The notes under the pieces: generated by a model
The model's database searches: none
What the model saw: only the letters and a program-made list of their open reading frames with translations
What the model was told of the DNA's origin: nothing
Position numbers and translations under genes: made by a program
In this document: piece after piece, positions 33,129-43,016 of the stretch
Position numbering within the stretch: the first letter of the stretch is position 1
Layout: the number at the start of each line of letters is the position of its first letter
From: Allobogoriella deserti
Lineage (GTDB): Bacteria > Actinomycetota > Actinomycetes > Actinomycetales > Actinomycetaceae
Assembly: GCF_042680605.1 (NCBI RefSeq)
Contig: NZ_JBHUEE010000001.1
Location: forward strand, 558,001 to 622,000
DNA: 64,000 nucleotides
Direction of reading: 5' to 3'

Positions 33129-33175
33129 GGCCCCGGGCCGCAGGAGGTGCAGCTCGTCCTCCTCGACCCGGGGCC
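33129..33175. terminator. Strong bidirectional hairpin between convergent genes
   Basis: GGCCCCGGG (33,129 to 33,137) pairs with CCCGGGGCC (33,167 to 33,175), and inside it AGGAGG (33,142 to 33,147) pairs with CCTCCT (33,158 to 33,163). It starts 9 bp after one stop and ends 11 bp before the other on the opposite strand, the position of a shared terminator. No U-tract. Confidence 0.65.
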
Positions 33176-33185
33176 CGCCGCCACG

Positions 33186-34520
33186 TCACCGGCGGCGGCG
33201 CAGGCGAAGGAGCGCAGGCCCGGGGCGCCCGGGCTGCAGATCGACGACGACGGTCCCGGCCTCTCGCGGACGGACCGATCCCCAGGAGGCCTCGGCCACG
33301 TCCGTCCCGAGCTGCCCGAGTCCGGTGAGCACGGCCGGGCGCTGCTCGCCCTCCGGGCGGTCCACGAAGAGGATCGTCTCGTCGTCGTTGTCCACGGCGC
33401 GCACCCATGCGTCGTCGGCGTGGACCTCGGCCGCCGAGGGCTCGGCACCGACCAGCGCCGGCTTGGCGACCGCCATCCAGCGGCCCATCTCGCTCAAGGC
33501 CCGGCGCTGGTTGTCCGGGAGCGTTCCGTCGGCCTTGGGCCCGACGTTGAGCAGGAAATGGCCGCCCCGCGAGACCACGTCGGTCAGGTGCCGCGCGATC
33601 GCCGGCCCGTCCAGACAGTGCTCGGGCCCCTCCACCTGGTTGTAGCCGAAGGACAGCCCGATGCCTCGGTTGTTCTCCCACTGCTCCTCGGACTCGGCCT
33701 CACGGCCGGCCTGGTACTCGCTGGTCGCGTAGTCGTGGTGGGTGTCGCGGCCGAACCTGTCGTTGACCAGGCCATCGGGGTTGCGCCGGTAGAAGTCCTC
33801 GAACAGGGCGCCCAGCCCGTGCTCGCCGAAGTGCTTCCCGGCGTCGGGCCACTCGATGTCGTTCCACAGGATGTCCGGGTCGAACCGCTCGATGAGGTCG
33901 CGCAGGTGCAGGTAGGCGTAGCGGGCGTAATCGGCATCCTTGGGACGTCCGGTGTCATGGACGCTCTCGTTGCTCAGGTGCGGCGGCATCGGCCGGTAGT
34001 GCCAGTCCAGCCCGCCGGAGTAATACAGGCCCAGATGCAGGCCGTGCTTGCCGGCCGCGGTGGCGATCTCCGCGATGAGGTCCCGCCGCGGGCCACGGTG
34101 AACGGTGTTGCGGGTGCCGGTCTCCGGGGCGTCCCACAGCGCGATGCCGTCGTGATGCTTCGTCGTCGGCACGACGTAGTCCGCGCCGGCCTCGCCGATC
34201 AGCCCGATCAGCTCGTCGGCGTCGAAGTGCTCCGCCCGCCACAGGTCGAGGAAGTCGTCGTAGTCGGCATCGCCGTATACCTCCCGGTGGTGCTGCTGCG
34301 CGGGGCTGCCGTCGATGCGGATCGTGTTGTAGTACCACTCGGCGTAGGCGTTGTGGGTGAACCAGACGCGGGCGTCGTCGACGGTCCCGAGCTCGCCGGT
34401 CGGCTCTGCCCAGGCGGGGACCGAGTAGGCGCCCCAGTGGATGAAGATGCCGAACGGTGACCTGCGATACCACTCGGGTGTGGGGCGTCGGAGGTCGTCC
34501 CAGCGCGCGGTCTCGGTCAT
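33186..34520 (-). CDS. GH29 alpha-L-fucosidase
   Basis: 444 aa. GH29 landmarks: FGIFIHWGAYSVPAW near the N-terminus, YVVPTTKHHDGIALWD near residue 120, LGLYYSGGLDW, and the nucleophile Asp in ILWNDIEWPD near residue 225; the C-terminus has FLLNVGPKADG. No signal peptide, so it acts in the cytoplasm on imported sugar. It is 50 bp downstream of the sugar-transport permease genes on the same strand and probably belongs to that operon, suggesting a fucosylated substrate. Confidence 0.92.
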   Translation of the reverse strand: MTETARWDDLRRPTPEWYRRSPFGIFIHWGAYSVPAWAEPTGELGTVDDARVWFTHNAYAEWYYNTIRIDGSPAQQHHREVYGDADYDDFLDLWRAEHFDADELIGLIGEAGADYVVPTTKHHDGIALWDAPETGTRNTVHRGPRRDLIAEIATAAGKHGLHLGLYYSGGLDWHYRPMPPHLSNESVHDTGRPKDADYARYAYLHLRDLIERFDPDILWNDIEWPDAGKHFGEHGLGALFEDFYRRNPDGLVNDRFGRDTHHDYATSEYQAGREAESEEQWENNRGIGLSFGYNQVEGPEHCLDGPAIARHLTDVVSRGGHFLLNVGPKADGTLPDNQRRALSEMGRWMAVAKPALVGAEPSAAEVHADDAWVRAVDNDDETILFVDRPEGEQRPAVLTGLGQLGTDVAEASWGSVRPREAGTVVVDLQPGRPGPALLRLRRRR

Positions 34521-34570
34521 GTGTGCTCCCTTTCGTGGTCCGTGGTGGTCGGTGCGCGGTCCGGCAGAGG

Positions 34571-35419
34571 TCAGCGTCCCCCGAAGCCGCCGAGGTTGAC
34601 GCCGTGCGCGAGTTGCTTCTGCATGGCGACGACGATGAGCAGGCTCGGGATCACCGCGAGCGTGGCGGCGGCCATCAGCGGGCCCCAGTCCGTGCCCCGT
34701 TCACCGGAGAACATCTGCAGGCCCAGGGGCAACGTGGCCATCTCCTGGTCGTAGATGATGATGAGCGGCCAGAGGAAGCTGTTCCAGTACTCGATGAAGA
34801 GGAACGCACCGACGATGGCGAGCGGTGCCCGCAGCAGTGGCGCGATGACGTGGAGGAGGATGCGCAACTGCCCGGCGCCGTCGATCCGGGCCGCCTCCTC
34901 GTAGTCACGTGGCAGGGTCAGGAGGAACTGGCGCAGCATGAAGGCGCCGAAGGCACCGAACGCGAACGGCAGGATCAGCGCGGCGTAGGTGTTCACCATC
35001 TCGGCGCGGCTGGCCATGATGTACAGCGGGATCACGAGGATCTCCTGCGGCAGGACCAGCGTGCCGAGGAAGACCAGGAAAAGCCGGTCCCGGTAGCGGA
35101 AGCGCAGCCGCGCGAAGGCGTACGCCGACAGCAGCGAGACGGTCACGGCGAGCAGGGCGCCACCTGCCGCGACGAGAAAGCTGTTCAGCAGGATCCGCGC
35201 GAACGGCGTCGCGGTCCACACGGCGGAGTAGTTCGACCACTCGACGCGTGATCCGAGGAGGCTGCCGCCGCTGGAGAGCACCTCGAGGCTCGGCTTGAGA
35301 GATGTGGCGAACATCCACAGGAACGGGAAGACGAAGCCGATTCCCACGACGACGATGCCCACCCGGCTGACAAGCCCTGGACCGGTTCGTCGGCGGGCCG
35401 GTGCGGACTCAGCTGTCAT
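34571..35419 (-). CDS. Sugar ABC transporter permease, MalG-like (CUT1)
   Basis: 282 aa, six predicted spans. The EAA loop YEEAARIDGAGQLRILLHVIAPLLRAP is the site that contacts the ATPase. The C-terminus ends QLAHGVNLGGFGGR, typical of MalG-type permeases. It overlaps the upstream permease by 11 bp. No ATPase gene is in the operon; CUT1 systems often share one MsiK-type ATPase encoded elsewhere. Confidence 0.93.
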   Translation of the reverse strand: MTAESAPARRRTGPGLVSRVGIVVVGIGFVFPFLWMFATSLKPSLEVLSSGGSLLGSRVEWSNYSAVWTATPFARILLNSFLVAAGGALLAVTVSLLSAYAFARLRFRYRDRLFLVFLGTLVLPQEILVIPLYIMASRAEMVNTYAALILPFAFGAFGAFMLRQFLLTLPRDYEEAARIDGAGQLRILLHVIAPLLRAPLAIVGAFLFIEYWNSFLWPLIIIYDQEMATLPLGLQMFSGERGTDWGPLMAAATLAVIPSLLIVVAMQKQLAHGVNLGGFGGR

Positions 35420-36335
35420 AGCTCACCCACCTTTTCTGGCCCGCGAACTGCAGGGCCGTCACGAGCATGACGAAGACGAACAGCACCCAGGCGAGCGCCG
35501 AGGCGTAGCCGAGATCGTGGAAGGAGAAGCCCTGGTTGTACAGGTAGAGCACCAAAGTGTTGGTCGCGTCGCCCGGGCCACCGCCGGTGAGCATGTACGG
35601 CTGGGTGAACACCTTGAATGCACCGATGACCGTCATGATCGTGCAGAAGAAGATCGCCGGGGACAGCAGAGGGAAGACGATGCGCGCGAACCGCGTCCAG
35701 CCGATCGCGCCGTCGACCGTGGCCGCCTCGAGGACGATCGGGCTGATGTTGTTCAGGCCGGCGCTCAGCACCACGATGTTGTAGCCGATGCCCTGCCAGA
35801 TCGACATGGCCACGAGCGAGACCATCGCGAGCGCCGGCTCGCCCAACCACGACGGGCCGTCGATCCCGACGAGCCCGAGGGCCGAGTTGACAACGCCGCC
35901 GTCGTCGAGCATGAGACGCCAGACCAGGGCGTTGGCGACCATCGGGACGACGACGGGCACGAAGAAGAGGATCCGGAAGAACGGCGCCCAGGAGCCGAGC
36001 CGCTGGAGCCAGACCGCCAGGGCTGTGGCGAGCACGAGATTGAGCGCGGTGAAGGCCACGGTGAAGAGCACGGTGTTACCGAGGACGCGCCAGAACACCG
36101 GGTCATCGGTGAGCATCTCCCGGTAGTTCTCGAGGCCGAGGAAGTCTCCGACGCCGAACAGGGGCCAGTCGAAGAAGCTGATGGTCAGGGAGGCCAGCAG
36201 CGGCACCACGATGAACACGACGAAGCCGGTCATGCCCGGGGCGAGGTAGCGCAGGGCGAGGCCTCCCTCGCTGCGCGGCCTCCGCCGGGAGGTCGTGGCC
36301 CTGCGGTCGGCCGGTGCGGTGGTCGCGGCGCTCAT
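35409..36335 (-). CDS. Sugar ABC transporter permease, MalF-like (CUT1)
   Basis: 308 aa, six spans. EAA loop LEAATVDGAIGWTRFARIVFPLLSP near residue 215. Start ATG 36,335 overlaps the binding-protein stop as ATGA. It forms the membrane channel with the following permease. Confidence 0.93.
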   Translation of the reverse strand: MSAATTAPADRRATTSRRRPRSEGGLALRYLAPGMTGFVVFIVVPLLASLTISFFDWPLFGVGDFLGLENYREMLTDDPVFWRVLGNTVLFTVAFTALNLVLATALAVWLQRLGSWAPFFRILFFVPVVVPMVANALVWRLMLDDGGVVNSALGLVGIDGPSWLGEPALAMVSLVAMSIWQGIGYNIVVLSAGLNNISPIVLEAATVDGAIGWTRFARIVFPLLSPAIFFCTIMTVIGAFKVFTQPYMLTGGGPGDATNTLVLYLYNQGFSFHDLGYASALAWVLFVFVMLVTALQFAGQKRWVSYDS

Positions 36336-37555
36336 CGCACGGACTCCTGCAGCATGGTGAGAATCTCCTCCGCACTGCGGTGCCCCCGGTAGCCCTCGCT
36401 GGAGTAACGGGTGAACGTGGTCTCCAGCTCGTTCCACGTGGGTGTGGTCTCGAGCGGGATACCGGATTCGAGCAGCGCCTCGACGACGGCGACGTCCTGG
36501 GCGGGTTTGCCTTCCGCCCACGCGTCGACGGACCGGGCCACCGAGGGCACGGTCCCTCGGGTGCGACCGACCTCGCCGACCACTTCGGGGGTGGTGATCT
36601 TCATGATGTTCGCGAAGGCGGTGTCGGGATCGTCGCAGGACCGGGAGATGCCGAAACCGGAGCCCTGGATGTTGCCCCGCGGCTCCCCGGACCTGGACGG
36701 GACGACGGCGATGCCGACCTCACCGTCCGTTTCGGACGTGAGCGTCTCGTAGAACCACGGACCGTCGATGATCATGGCTGCGTTGCCTGAGGTGAACTCC
36801 TGCAGGTGGACATCGGTGGGATCGCCGGACTGTGGCGCGGCGGCGACACCGTGCTCGGCCACGAGGTCGAACGCCCACTGCATGTCCTCGACGAAGCCGG
36901 GCTCGGTCAGCTGGAGCTCGCCGTCCGCCACCGGCACGTTTCCGTTCGCCGATGAGAGCGGGATCCCCGGCCCACCGGTGAAGACCGGCGGCACCGCGAA
37001 CCCGTACCTTCCCTCGCCGGTCAGCGCGCGCGCGTCGGCGAGGAACTGCTCGCGTGTGTAGTTCAGGCCCGGCTCGTCCAGCCCGGCCTCGGCGAAGCGG
37101 TCCTTGTTGTAATAGAGGACCACCGGCTCGGCGTCGTAGGGGATGGCCCGCACCGTCCCGTCCACGGTGAGCGCCTCGATCATCGCGTCGTTGTACATGC
37201 TGATGTCGAGCCCGTGCTCGGCCGCGAGGTCGTCCAGCGGCATGAGGATGTCGTCGAGCTCCTGGGCCCTGGCCGCCTGAGTGGTGAGGATGCAGGGAGC
37301 GTCGGCGGCCCCCATGCGGGTGTGAACCGTGGTCCAGTAGTCCTCGAAGCTCGGCCCTTCGAGCCGGAGGTCGAATTCAGGATCCTCCTGCTGCGCCGCC
37401 GTGACGAACGCCTCCCACTGTGCGCGGTCGCTGGCGTTGCTGATCCACGTGTACATCGACGACGCCGAATTCCCGCCGTCGCCACCGCCGCAGGCCGCGA
37501 GCATGGCCACGACGAGTCCGGTGGCGCCGGCCGCCACGAGCCGTCGAGACTTCAT
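36332..37555 (-). CDS. Extracellular sugar-binding lipoprotein
   Basis: 407 aa. N-terminus MKSRRLVAAGATGLVVAMLAAC has a lipobox (LAAC). The rest is a family 1 solute-binding protein (YNKDRFAEAGL, DGPWFYE, CDDPDTAFANIMKI). It delivers oligosaccharide or monosaccharide to the CUT1 permeases encoded next; the fucosidase points to a fucose-containing ligand. First main gene of the operon, downstream of operator-like repeats and opposite the FadR-type regulator. Confidence 0.92.
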   Translation of the reverse strand: MKSRRLVAAGATGLVVAMLAACGGGDGGNSASSMYTWISNASDRAQWEAFVTAAQQEDPEFDLRLEGPSFEDYWTTVHTRMGAADAPCILTTQAARAQELDDILMPLDDLAAEHGLDISMYNDAMIEALTVDGTVRAIPYDAEPVVLYYNKDRFAEAGLDEPGLNYTREQFLADARALTGEGRYGFAVPPVFTGGPGIPLSSANGNVPVADGELQLTEPGFVEDMQWAFDLVAEHGVAAAPQSGDPTDVHLQEFTSGNAAMIIDGPWFYETLTSETDGEVGIAVVPSRSGEPRGNIQGSGFGISRSCDDPDTAFANIMKITTPEVVGEVGRTRGTVPSVARSVDAWAEGKPAQDVAVVEALLESGIPLETTPTWNELETTFTRYSSEGYRGHRSAEEILTMLQESVR

Positions 37556-37659
37556 GGGGCGCCCCCGGCAGGGGCGGCGTGAGAGGGCCGGGCGCTGTCC
37601 GCACGGTGCGTGCGGAGAGGTCCGGCGCGGGTACTGGTGAGCGTGCCCGTCATTGCCAT
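37552..37659 (-). CDS. Possible 35-aa leader ORF of the sugar operon
   Basis: A short frame starting MAMTGTLTSTRAGPLRTHRA ends with a TGA that overlaps the binding-protein ATG as ATGA. The exact overlap suggests translational coupling, but the RBS is weak and composition is Arg/Ala/Pro-rich, so it may be chance. Confidence 0.25.
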   Translation of the reverse strand: MAMTGTLTSTRAGPLRTHRADSARPSHAAPAGGAP

Positions 37660-37714
37660 GCTCGTACGTCGACCTCCGCAGGACGTCGCTGGAAGCGACT
37701 TCGCCCACCAACAG

Positions 37715-37746
37715 ACATCCCATGTCTAGGACGATCGATGTATAGC
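37715..37746. promoter_or_regulatory. Tandem operator-like motifs before the sugar operon
   Basis: Two adjacent 16-bp copies, ACATCCCATGTCTAGG (37,715 to 37,730) and ACGATCGATGTATAGC (37,731 to 37,746), resemble a third copy ahead of the regulator gene. The GTC-TAG-GAC core is near-palindromic and similar in type to FadR-family GntR operators. They lie about 160 to 190 bp upstream of the binding-protein gene. Confidence 0.5.
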
Positions 37747-37969
37747 ACGCTGCCGCACGGGATGTCACACCGGGAGGGTGCGACCTCGCATGGCGTGGGA
37801 CAGGTGACCGGGAGGAAACATCCCTTTGCTCACGCATCAATGCAGGTGAGCGCGCTTCGCGCCCCACGGTAGCCGCATGCCAGGAGGAAGGAGGCCACGA
37901 TTGAACCGGAATGACGGTGTACCCGTCCGGTCGTGATGGGCCTCGAGGGCGACAAGTGCCGTGATATAA

Positions 37970-37985
37970 ACATCGGACGTATAGC
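37970..37985. promoter_or_regulatory. Third operator-like motif, before the FadR-type regulator
   Basis: ACATCGGACGTATAGC matches the first upstream copy at 12 of 16 positions and the second at 11 of 16. It lies 33 bp before the regulator start, where a bound repressor would block the promoter, suggesting autoregulation. The rest of the 463-bp gap (37,556 to 38,018) shows no other convincing feature. Confidence 0.5.
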
Positions 37986-38018
37986 GGGTTGTTACCGAGT
38001 CTCGCCCCGGGAGCTGCT

Positions 38019-38726
38019 GTGGCCGTCACGGACGATGCCATCACCAAGATCAAGGCGATGATCACCTCGGGCGAGGTCCGTCCCGGTGACAGGCTGCCGC
38101 GCGAGGCCGATCTCGCCGCAGCCCTCGGCGTCTCCCGGAACTCGTTGCGCGAGGCGGTTCGCGCGTTGAGCGTCGTCCGGATCCTCGACGTCCGACAGGG
38201 GGACGGCACCTATGTCTCCCGGATGAGCGCCGACGAACTGCTCGAGGCCCTGAACTTCCTTCTGGAGTTCCGCCAGGACAACCGAGTCGTCGAGTTCCTG
38301 GAAGTGCGCAAGATCCTGGAACCGGCGGCTGCGGCCATCGCGGCACGCGAGATGTCCGAGGCGGAGATCGATGCCCTCGGTGACCTTCTCCGGCAGGCGA
38401 GGACGGCGACTGATGTCACCGACCACATCCGCCATGACCTCGCCTTCCACTCCGCCATCGCGGCCGGCGCCGGGAATTCCGTGCTCACCACGCTGCTCGA
38501 CTCGGTCTCCATGCCCACCGAGAGGGCCCGCATCTGGCGCGGCCTGACCGAGGACGACGCGGTGACCCGCACGCTCGCCGAGCACGAAGAGATCGTCGAC
38601 GCCATCCGGGCACGGGACCCGGACCTCGCGGCGGCCCGGAGCCTGGTGCACATCGCCGGCGTGCTTCGCTGGCTGCGTCGGGTGGACGAGGCCACCTCGG
38701 ACGCCGGCCGGCTCGAGGGCGGCTAG
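38019..38726 (+). CDS. FadR/GntR-family transcriptional regulator
   Basis: 235 aa. N-terminal winged HTH (LPREADLAAALGVSRNSLREAVRALSVVRILDVRQGDGTYV) and a C-terminal FCD helical effector domain with metal-ligand-type residues in HDLAFHSAIA and later HEEIVDAI. GTG 38,019 has CCGGGAG before it; a TTG at 37,989 is less likely. Divergent from the sugar operon, it probably responds to a sugar acid or related metabolite and controls that operon. Confidence 0.88.
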   Translation: MAVTDDAITKIKAMITSGEVRPGDRLPREADLAAALGVSRNSLREAVRALSVVRILDVRQGDGTYVSRMSADELLEALNFLLEFRQDNRVVEFLEVRKILEPAAAAIAAREMSEAEIDALGDLLRQARTATDVTDHIRHDLAFHSAIAAGAGNSVLTTLLDSVSMPTERARIWRGLTEDDAVTRTLAEHEEIVDAIRARDPDLAAARSLVHIAGVLRWLRRVDEATSDAGRLEGG

Positions 38727-40014
38727 AGCCGGCCGGCGGCCTTGAGCTCGAGGTACATGTCCGCAAGTGCCGGGGCGAGGTCGTCCGGGTCGGCCTGGAC
38801 GACGTCGACGCCGCGGCGGCGTAGCCGCACCGCGATGGCGTCGCGTTCGAGAGCACCGCGCTCGGCAGCGGCGGCGTCGTACACGGCGTCGGCGGTGGAG
38901 CGGTCCTGGCGCAGTTCCTCGACCTCCGGGTCGGACGCGGAGGCGAGGACCACCGTGTGGTCCTGCGCGATGGTCGCGGCGGACTGCAGCAGCCCGGAGC
39001 TGACCGCGGAGGGTTCCAGCGCCGAGGCGAGCACGACGAGCGCACGCTGGGAGAGTGTGTCCCGCACGACCTGGGTCACCTTCGTGGTGTTCAGCTCGAC
39101 CAGCGACGGCTCGAGCGGGGCCAAAGCCCGTGCGAGTGCGCTCATCAGGCGCGGTCCGGACTCTCCGGTGACACGTGCGCGCACCTCGCTGTCCACCGCC
39201 ACCAGGTCCACTCGGTCACCGGCGCGGGTGGCGAGCGCCGCCAGGAGCAAGGCGGCCTCGATCTGCGCGTCGAGCCGCGGGGCGTCCCCGAGGCGGGCGG
39301 CGGAGAGCCGGGCCACGTCGAGGACCACGAGGACGCGGCGGTCGCGCTCCGGCCGCCACGTACGGACCACCACGTCCGCCCGCCGCGCCGAGGCCCGCCA
39401 GTCGATGGCACGCACGTCGTCGCCGATGACGTACTCGCGCAGGGAGTCGAACTCGGTGCCCTGCCCACGGATGAGGACGGCGGCCCGCCCGTCGATCTCG
39501 CGCAGCCGCGCCAACCGGGACGGCAGGTGCCGCCGGGACCGGAACGGCGGCAGCACGCGCAGGATGGCCGGTGCGGGGAGCGAGCGTTGCCGTGCGGCCA
39601 TGCCCAGCGGTCCGACGGAACGGATGGTCACCAGGTCCGCGGGACGGTCGCCCCGGCGCGTCGGCCGCAGCGGGGTCCGCATGCGCCGCCGCTCGCCAGG
39701 CGGGATCCGGACCCGGTGCCGGTTGTGCTCCGCCCCCGCCGAGGGAGGCCATGCGTCCCGGACCACGGCACGCAGTCGCCGCGCGCCGGTGTTCGTCAGC
39801 GTCAGCGTCGACGACGTCGGCTCGCCGAGTCGGACCGATCCCCGCACCGAGCGCTCCGGCCGGACTTGCTTCGGCGACGCCGCCAGCACGGTGTCCACTA
39901 CGCATGCCAGCACGACCAGACCGATCCACAGCCACAGCGTGGAGGCGCGCGGCCACAGTGCTGCAGGGACGGCACCGACGGCCATGACGACCGCCGCACG
40001 GGTGGTCGGCACCA

Positions 40015-40015
<1 letters not shown>
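38723..40015 (-). CDS. DUF58 protein (MoxR-associated, VWA-like)
   Basis: 430 aa. Two N-terminal spans (VVMAVGAVPAALW; LWLWIGLVVLACVVDTVLAA) and the DUF58 signature EFDSLREYVIGDDVRAIDWRASARRADVVVRTWRPERDRRVLVVLDVA, followed by a VWA-like fold. Partner of the MoxR ATPase encoded upstream; its start overlaps that stop (TGATG). Its stop overlaps the convergent regulator stop by 4 bp. Confidence 0.92.
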
Positions 40016-41138
<1,123 letters not shown>

Positions 41139-41142
<4 letters not shown>

Positions 41143-42344
41143 GTTCGGTGGACCTCTCTCTCCAGGTCGTCGAGCATGGTGGACAGGGTGAGCAGACCGG
41201 CGTCGTCGGACGGTGCGGTGCCGTAGAGCAGCGCGTCCACCTCCTCCCGCGCACGGCCGGTGGCGCGGGTGATGGCGTCGACGAGTGCCTCGCGGGTGGC
41301 GGACCGGGGGAGCCCGAGGCTGCGGGCCGTGCGACTCGCCACGCCGGCACGCAGTGCCGCCGCCGCATGGTCGCGTGCGCGGCTGCGGCGGTACAGGCGG
41401 CCACGACCGCGGGTGGTCTCCGCGGACCGGACGACGACCGGCATGAGTTCGGTGACCACCGGCCCCAGGCCGCGGGCCCGGCTCACGCCCAGCACGACGG
41501 CGGCGGCCAGCAGGGCCCACAACACCCACGTGGCCGCGGGCGGAAGCAGCGGGACGTCCTCGTCCGCCGCGCCCTGGGTGTCCTCGATCGAGGTGGGCAG
41601 GTACCACAGCAGTTCGTCGTGATGACCGAGGCTGCGCAGGGTCAGTGCGGCGTGCCCGTGGTCGGCCAGGGAGGCGTTCTCGACCAGATGCCGCGACGCC
41701 AGGTACCGCACCGTTGCCCCACCGTCTCGCCACACCGCGTAGCCGCCGGTGCGGTCCGTCTCCGGGGCAGGGAAGCACACGGTCACGCCGCTGCCGGTGG
41801 CGGTGACCGCGGTACTGCCGAGCTCGATGCGGGACGCTGCCGCGGCGTCCCCGTCCGAGCAGGCGGCCGGCACCGCCTGACCGGAGGTGACGGGCGCCGG
41901 CTCGACCGGGAGCTCGTCCGTGACGTTCGGGTCGGCGAAGAGTTGGCCGACCATCGTCAGGTCCGCGCCCGTCGAGACGAGCTCCTGGTACTGCCCGGGC
42001 CGGACACGGTCGAAGTCGGGCAGGAAGATCGTGGTGCCGGGTCCGGCGCGGTGGAGGAGTTCGGTGTACGTGTTCACCTCGTGGATCTCGACACCCTGGT
42101 CGCGCAGGATCTCGGCCGTGGCCATCGCTCCCGCGGGCTCGGGGTTGTCCGGCGCCAGCGGGCGGCTCGAGGTGCGCTGACCCAGCAGGGTCGCGGCCGT
42201 GCCGAGCGCCAGGAACGCGACGATGACGAGGACGGTGATGATCCGGCGGCGACGACGGCGGGAGCGCGGTTCACCGGCAGCGGCCGGTCCCGGGGTGTCC
42301 TCCGTCGTCGTCCGGGGGGTCTCGGTCTGCGGACCGGCGGTCAT
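41139..42344 (-). CDS. DUF4350 membrane protein
   Basis: 401 aa. One span near residues 35 to 55 (IITVLVIVAFLALGTAATLL), an extracellular DUF4350 domain (EILRDQGVEIHEVNTYTELLHRAGPGTTIFLPDFDRV) and a second span near 275 to 295, then a basic cytoplasmic tail. Standard member of the MoxR-DUF58-DUF4129 cluster; role unknown. ATG 42,344 overlaps the upstream stop. Confidence 0.85.
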
Positions 42345-43015
42345 CGCACCCCCACCCAACCCTCGTCCCGCACCCGCCGCGGACCGGTCACCGGGCGCGC
42401 ACGGGAGGTTGCCGCGGCCAGCTCCCGCAGCCGGGCGTCGTCCTCCCGGGTGGGCGTGAGGTGGCCGTAGCACACGTCGTCGAAGAGTCGACCGGCCCAT
42501 CGGATGCCCCTGGCTTGGTCCGGCAGTGCCGCAGCCGCCATCCCGGCCGCCTCGTGGGCGGTCATGCCGGGCCGGTCGTCCAGGACGGAGCGCTCGTCGA
42601 GGGAGCGCACCAGGGCACGGAACCGTTCCAGCACGGCGGCGGCCCAATCCCCGCGGGCGGCGGCGGCGTCGGCGGTGGCCGTGAGGTCTGCACTGTCCCG
42701 GGCGTCCTCGAACAGCTGGTGCGAGGCCGGCATCTCAGCTCTTCGGCGCGCGCGCACGCGACCCCCGAGGAGCAACGACACGACGACGACCGCGACGAAC
42801 GCCGCGACGATCAGCACGGGCACGAGGCTGGACGGGGCGTTGACGTTCAGCGCCTGGATCCCGTCCAGCAGGTCGCCGAGGAACCGGAGGATCCGCTCGA
42901 GCAGACCGGGGTCGTTCTGGTAGATCGGCTCGGCGAGTTCTTCCTCGGCCCATCGCTGAGCCTCGGCGGCGTCCGGATCGACGGGAACCCCCGTGAGAAC
43001 GGTCAGACCCGGCAC
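42341..43015 (-). CDS. DUF4129 membrane protein
   Basis: 224 aa. One span (LVPVLIVAAFVAVVVVSLLLGG) and a C-terminal DUF4129 domain (AAVLERFRALVRSLDERSVLDDRPGMTAHEAAG, FDDVCYGHLTPT). The GTG at 43,015 lies one base after the previous stop. It likely works with MoxR and DUF4350, perhaps in envelope assembly; function unproven. Confidence 0.85.
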   Translation of the reverse strand: MPGLTVLTGVPVDPDAAEAQRWAEEELAEPIYQNDPGLLERILRFLGDLLDGIQALNVNAPSSLVPVLIVAAFVAVVVVSLLLGGRVRARRRAEMPASHQLFEDARDSADLTATADAAAARGDWAAAVLERFRALVRSLDERSVLDDRPGMTAHEAAGMAAAALPDQARGIRWAGRLFDDVCYGHLTPTREDDARLRELAAATSRARPVTGPRRVRDEGWVGVR

Positions 43016-43016
43016 G

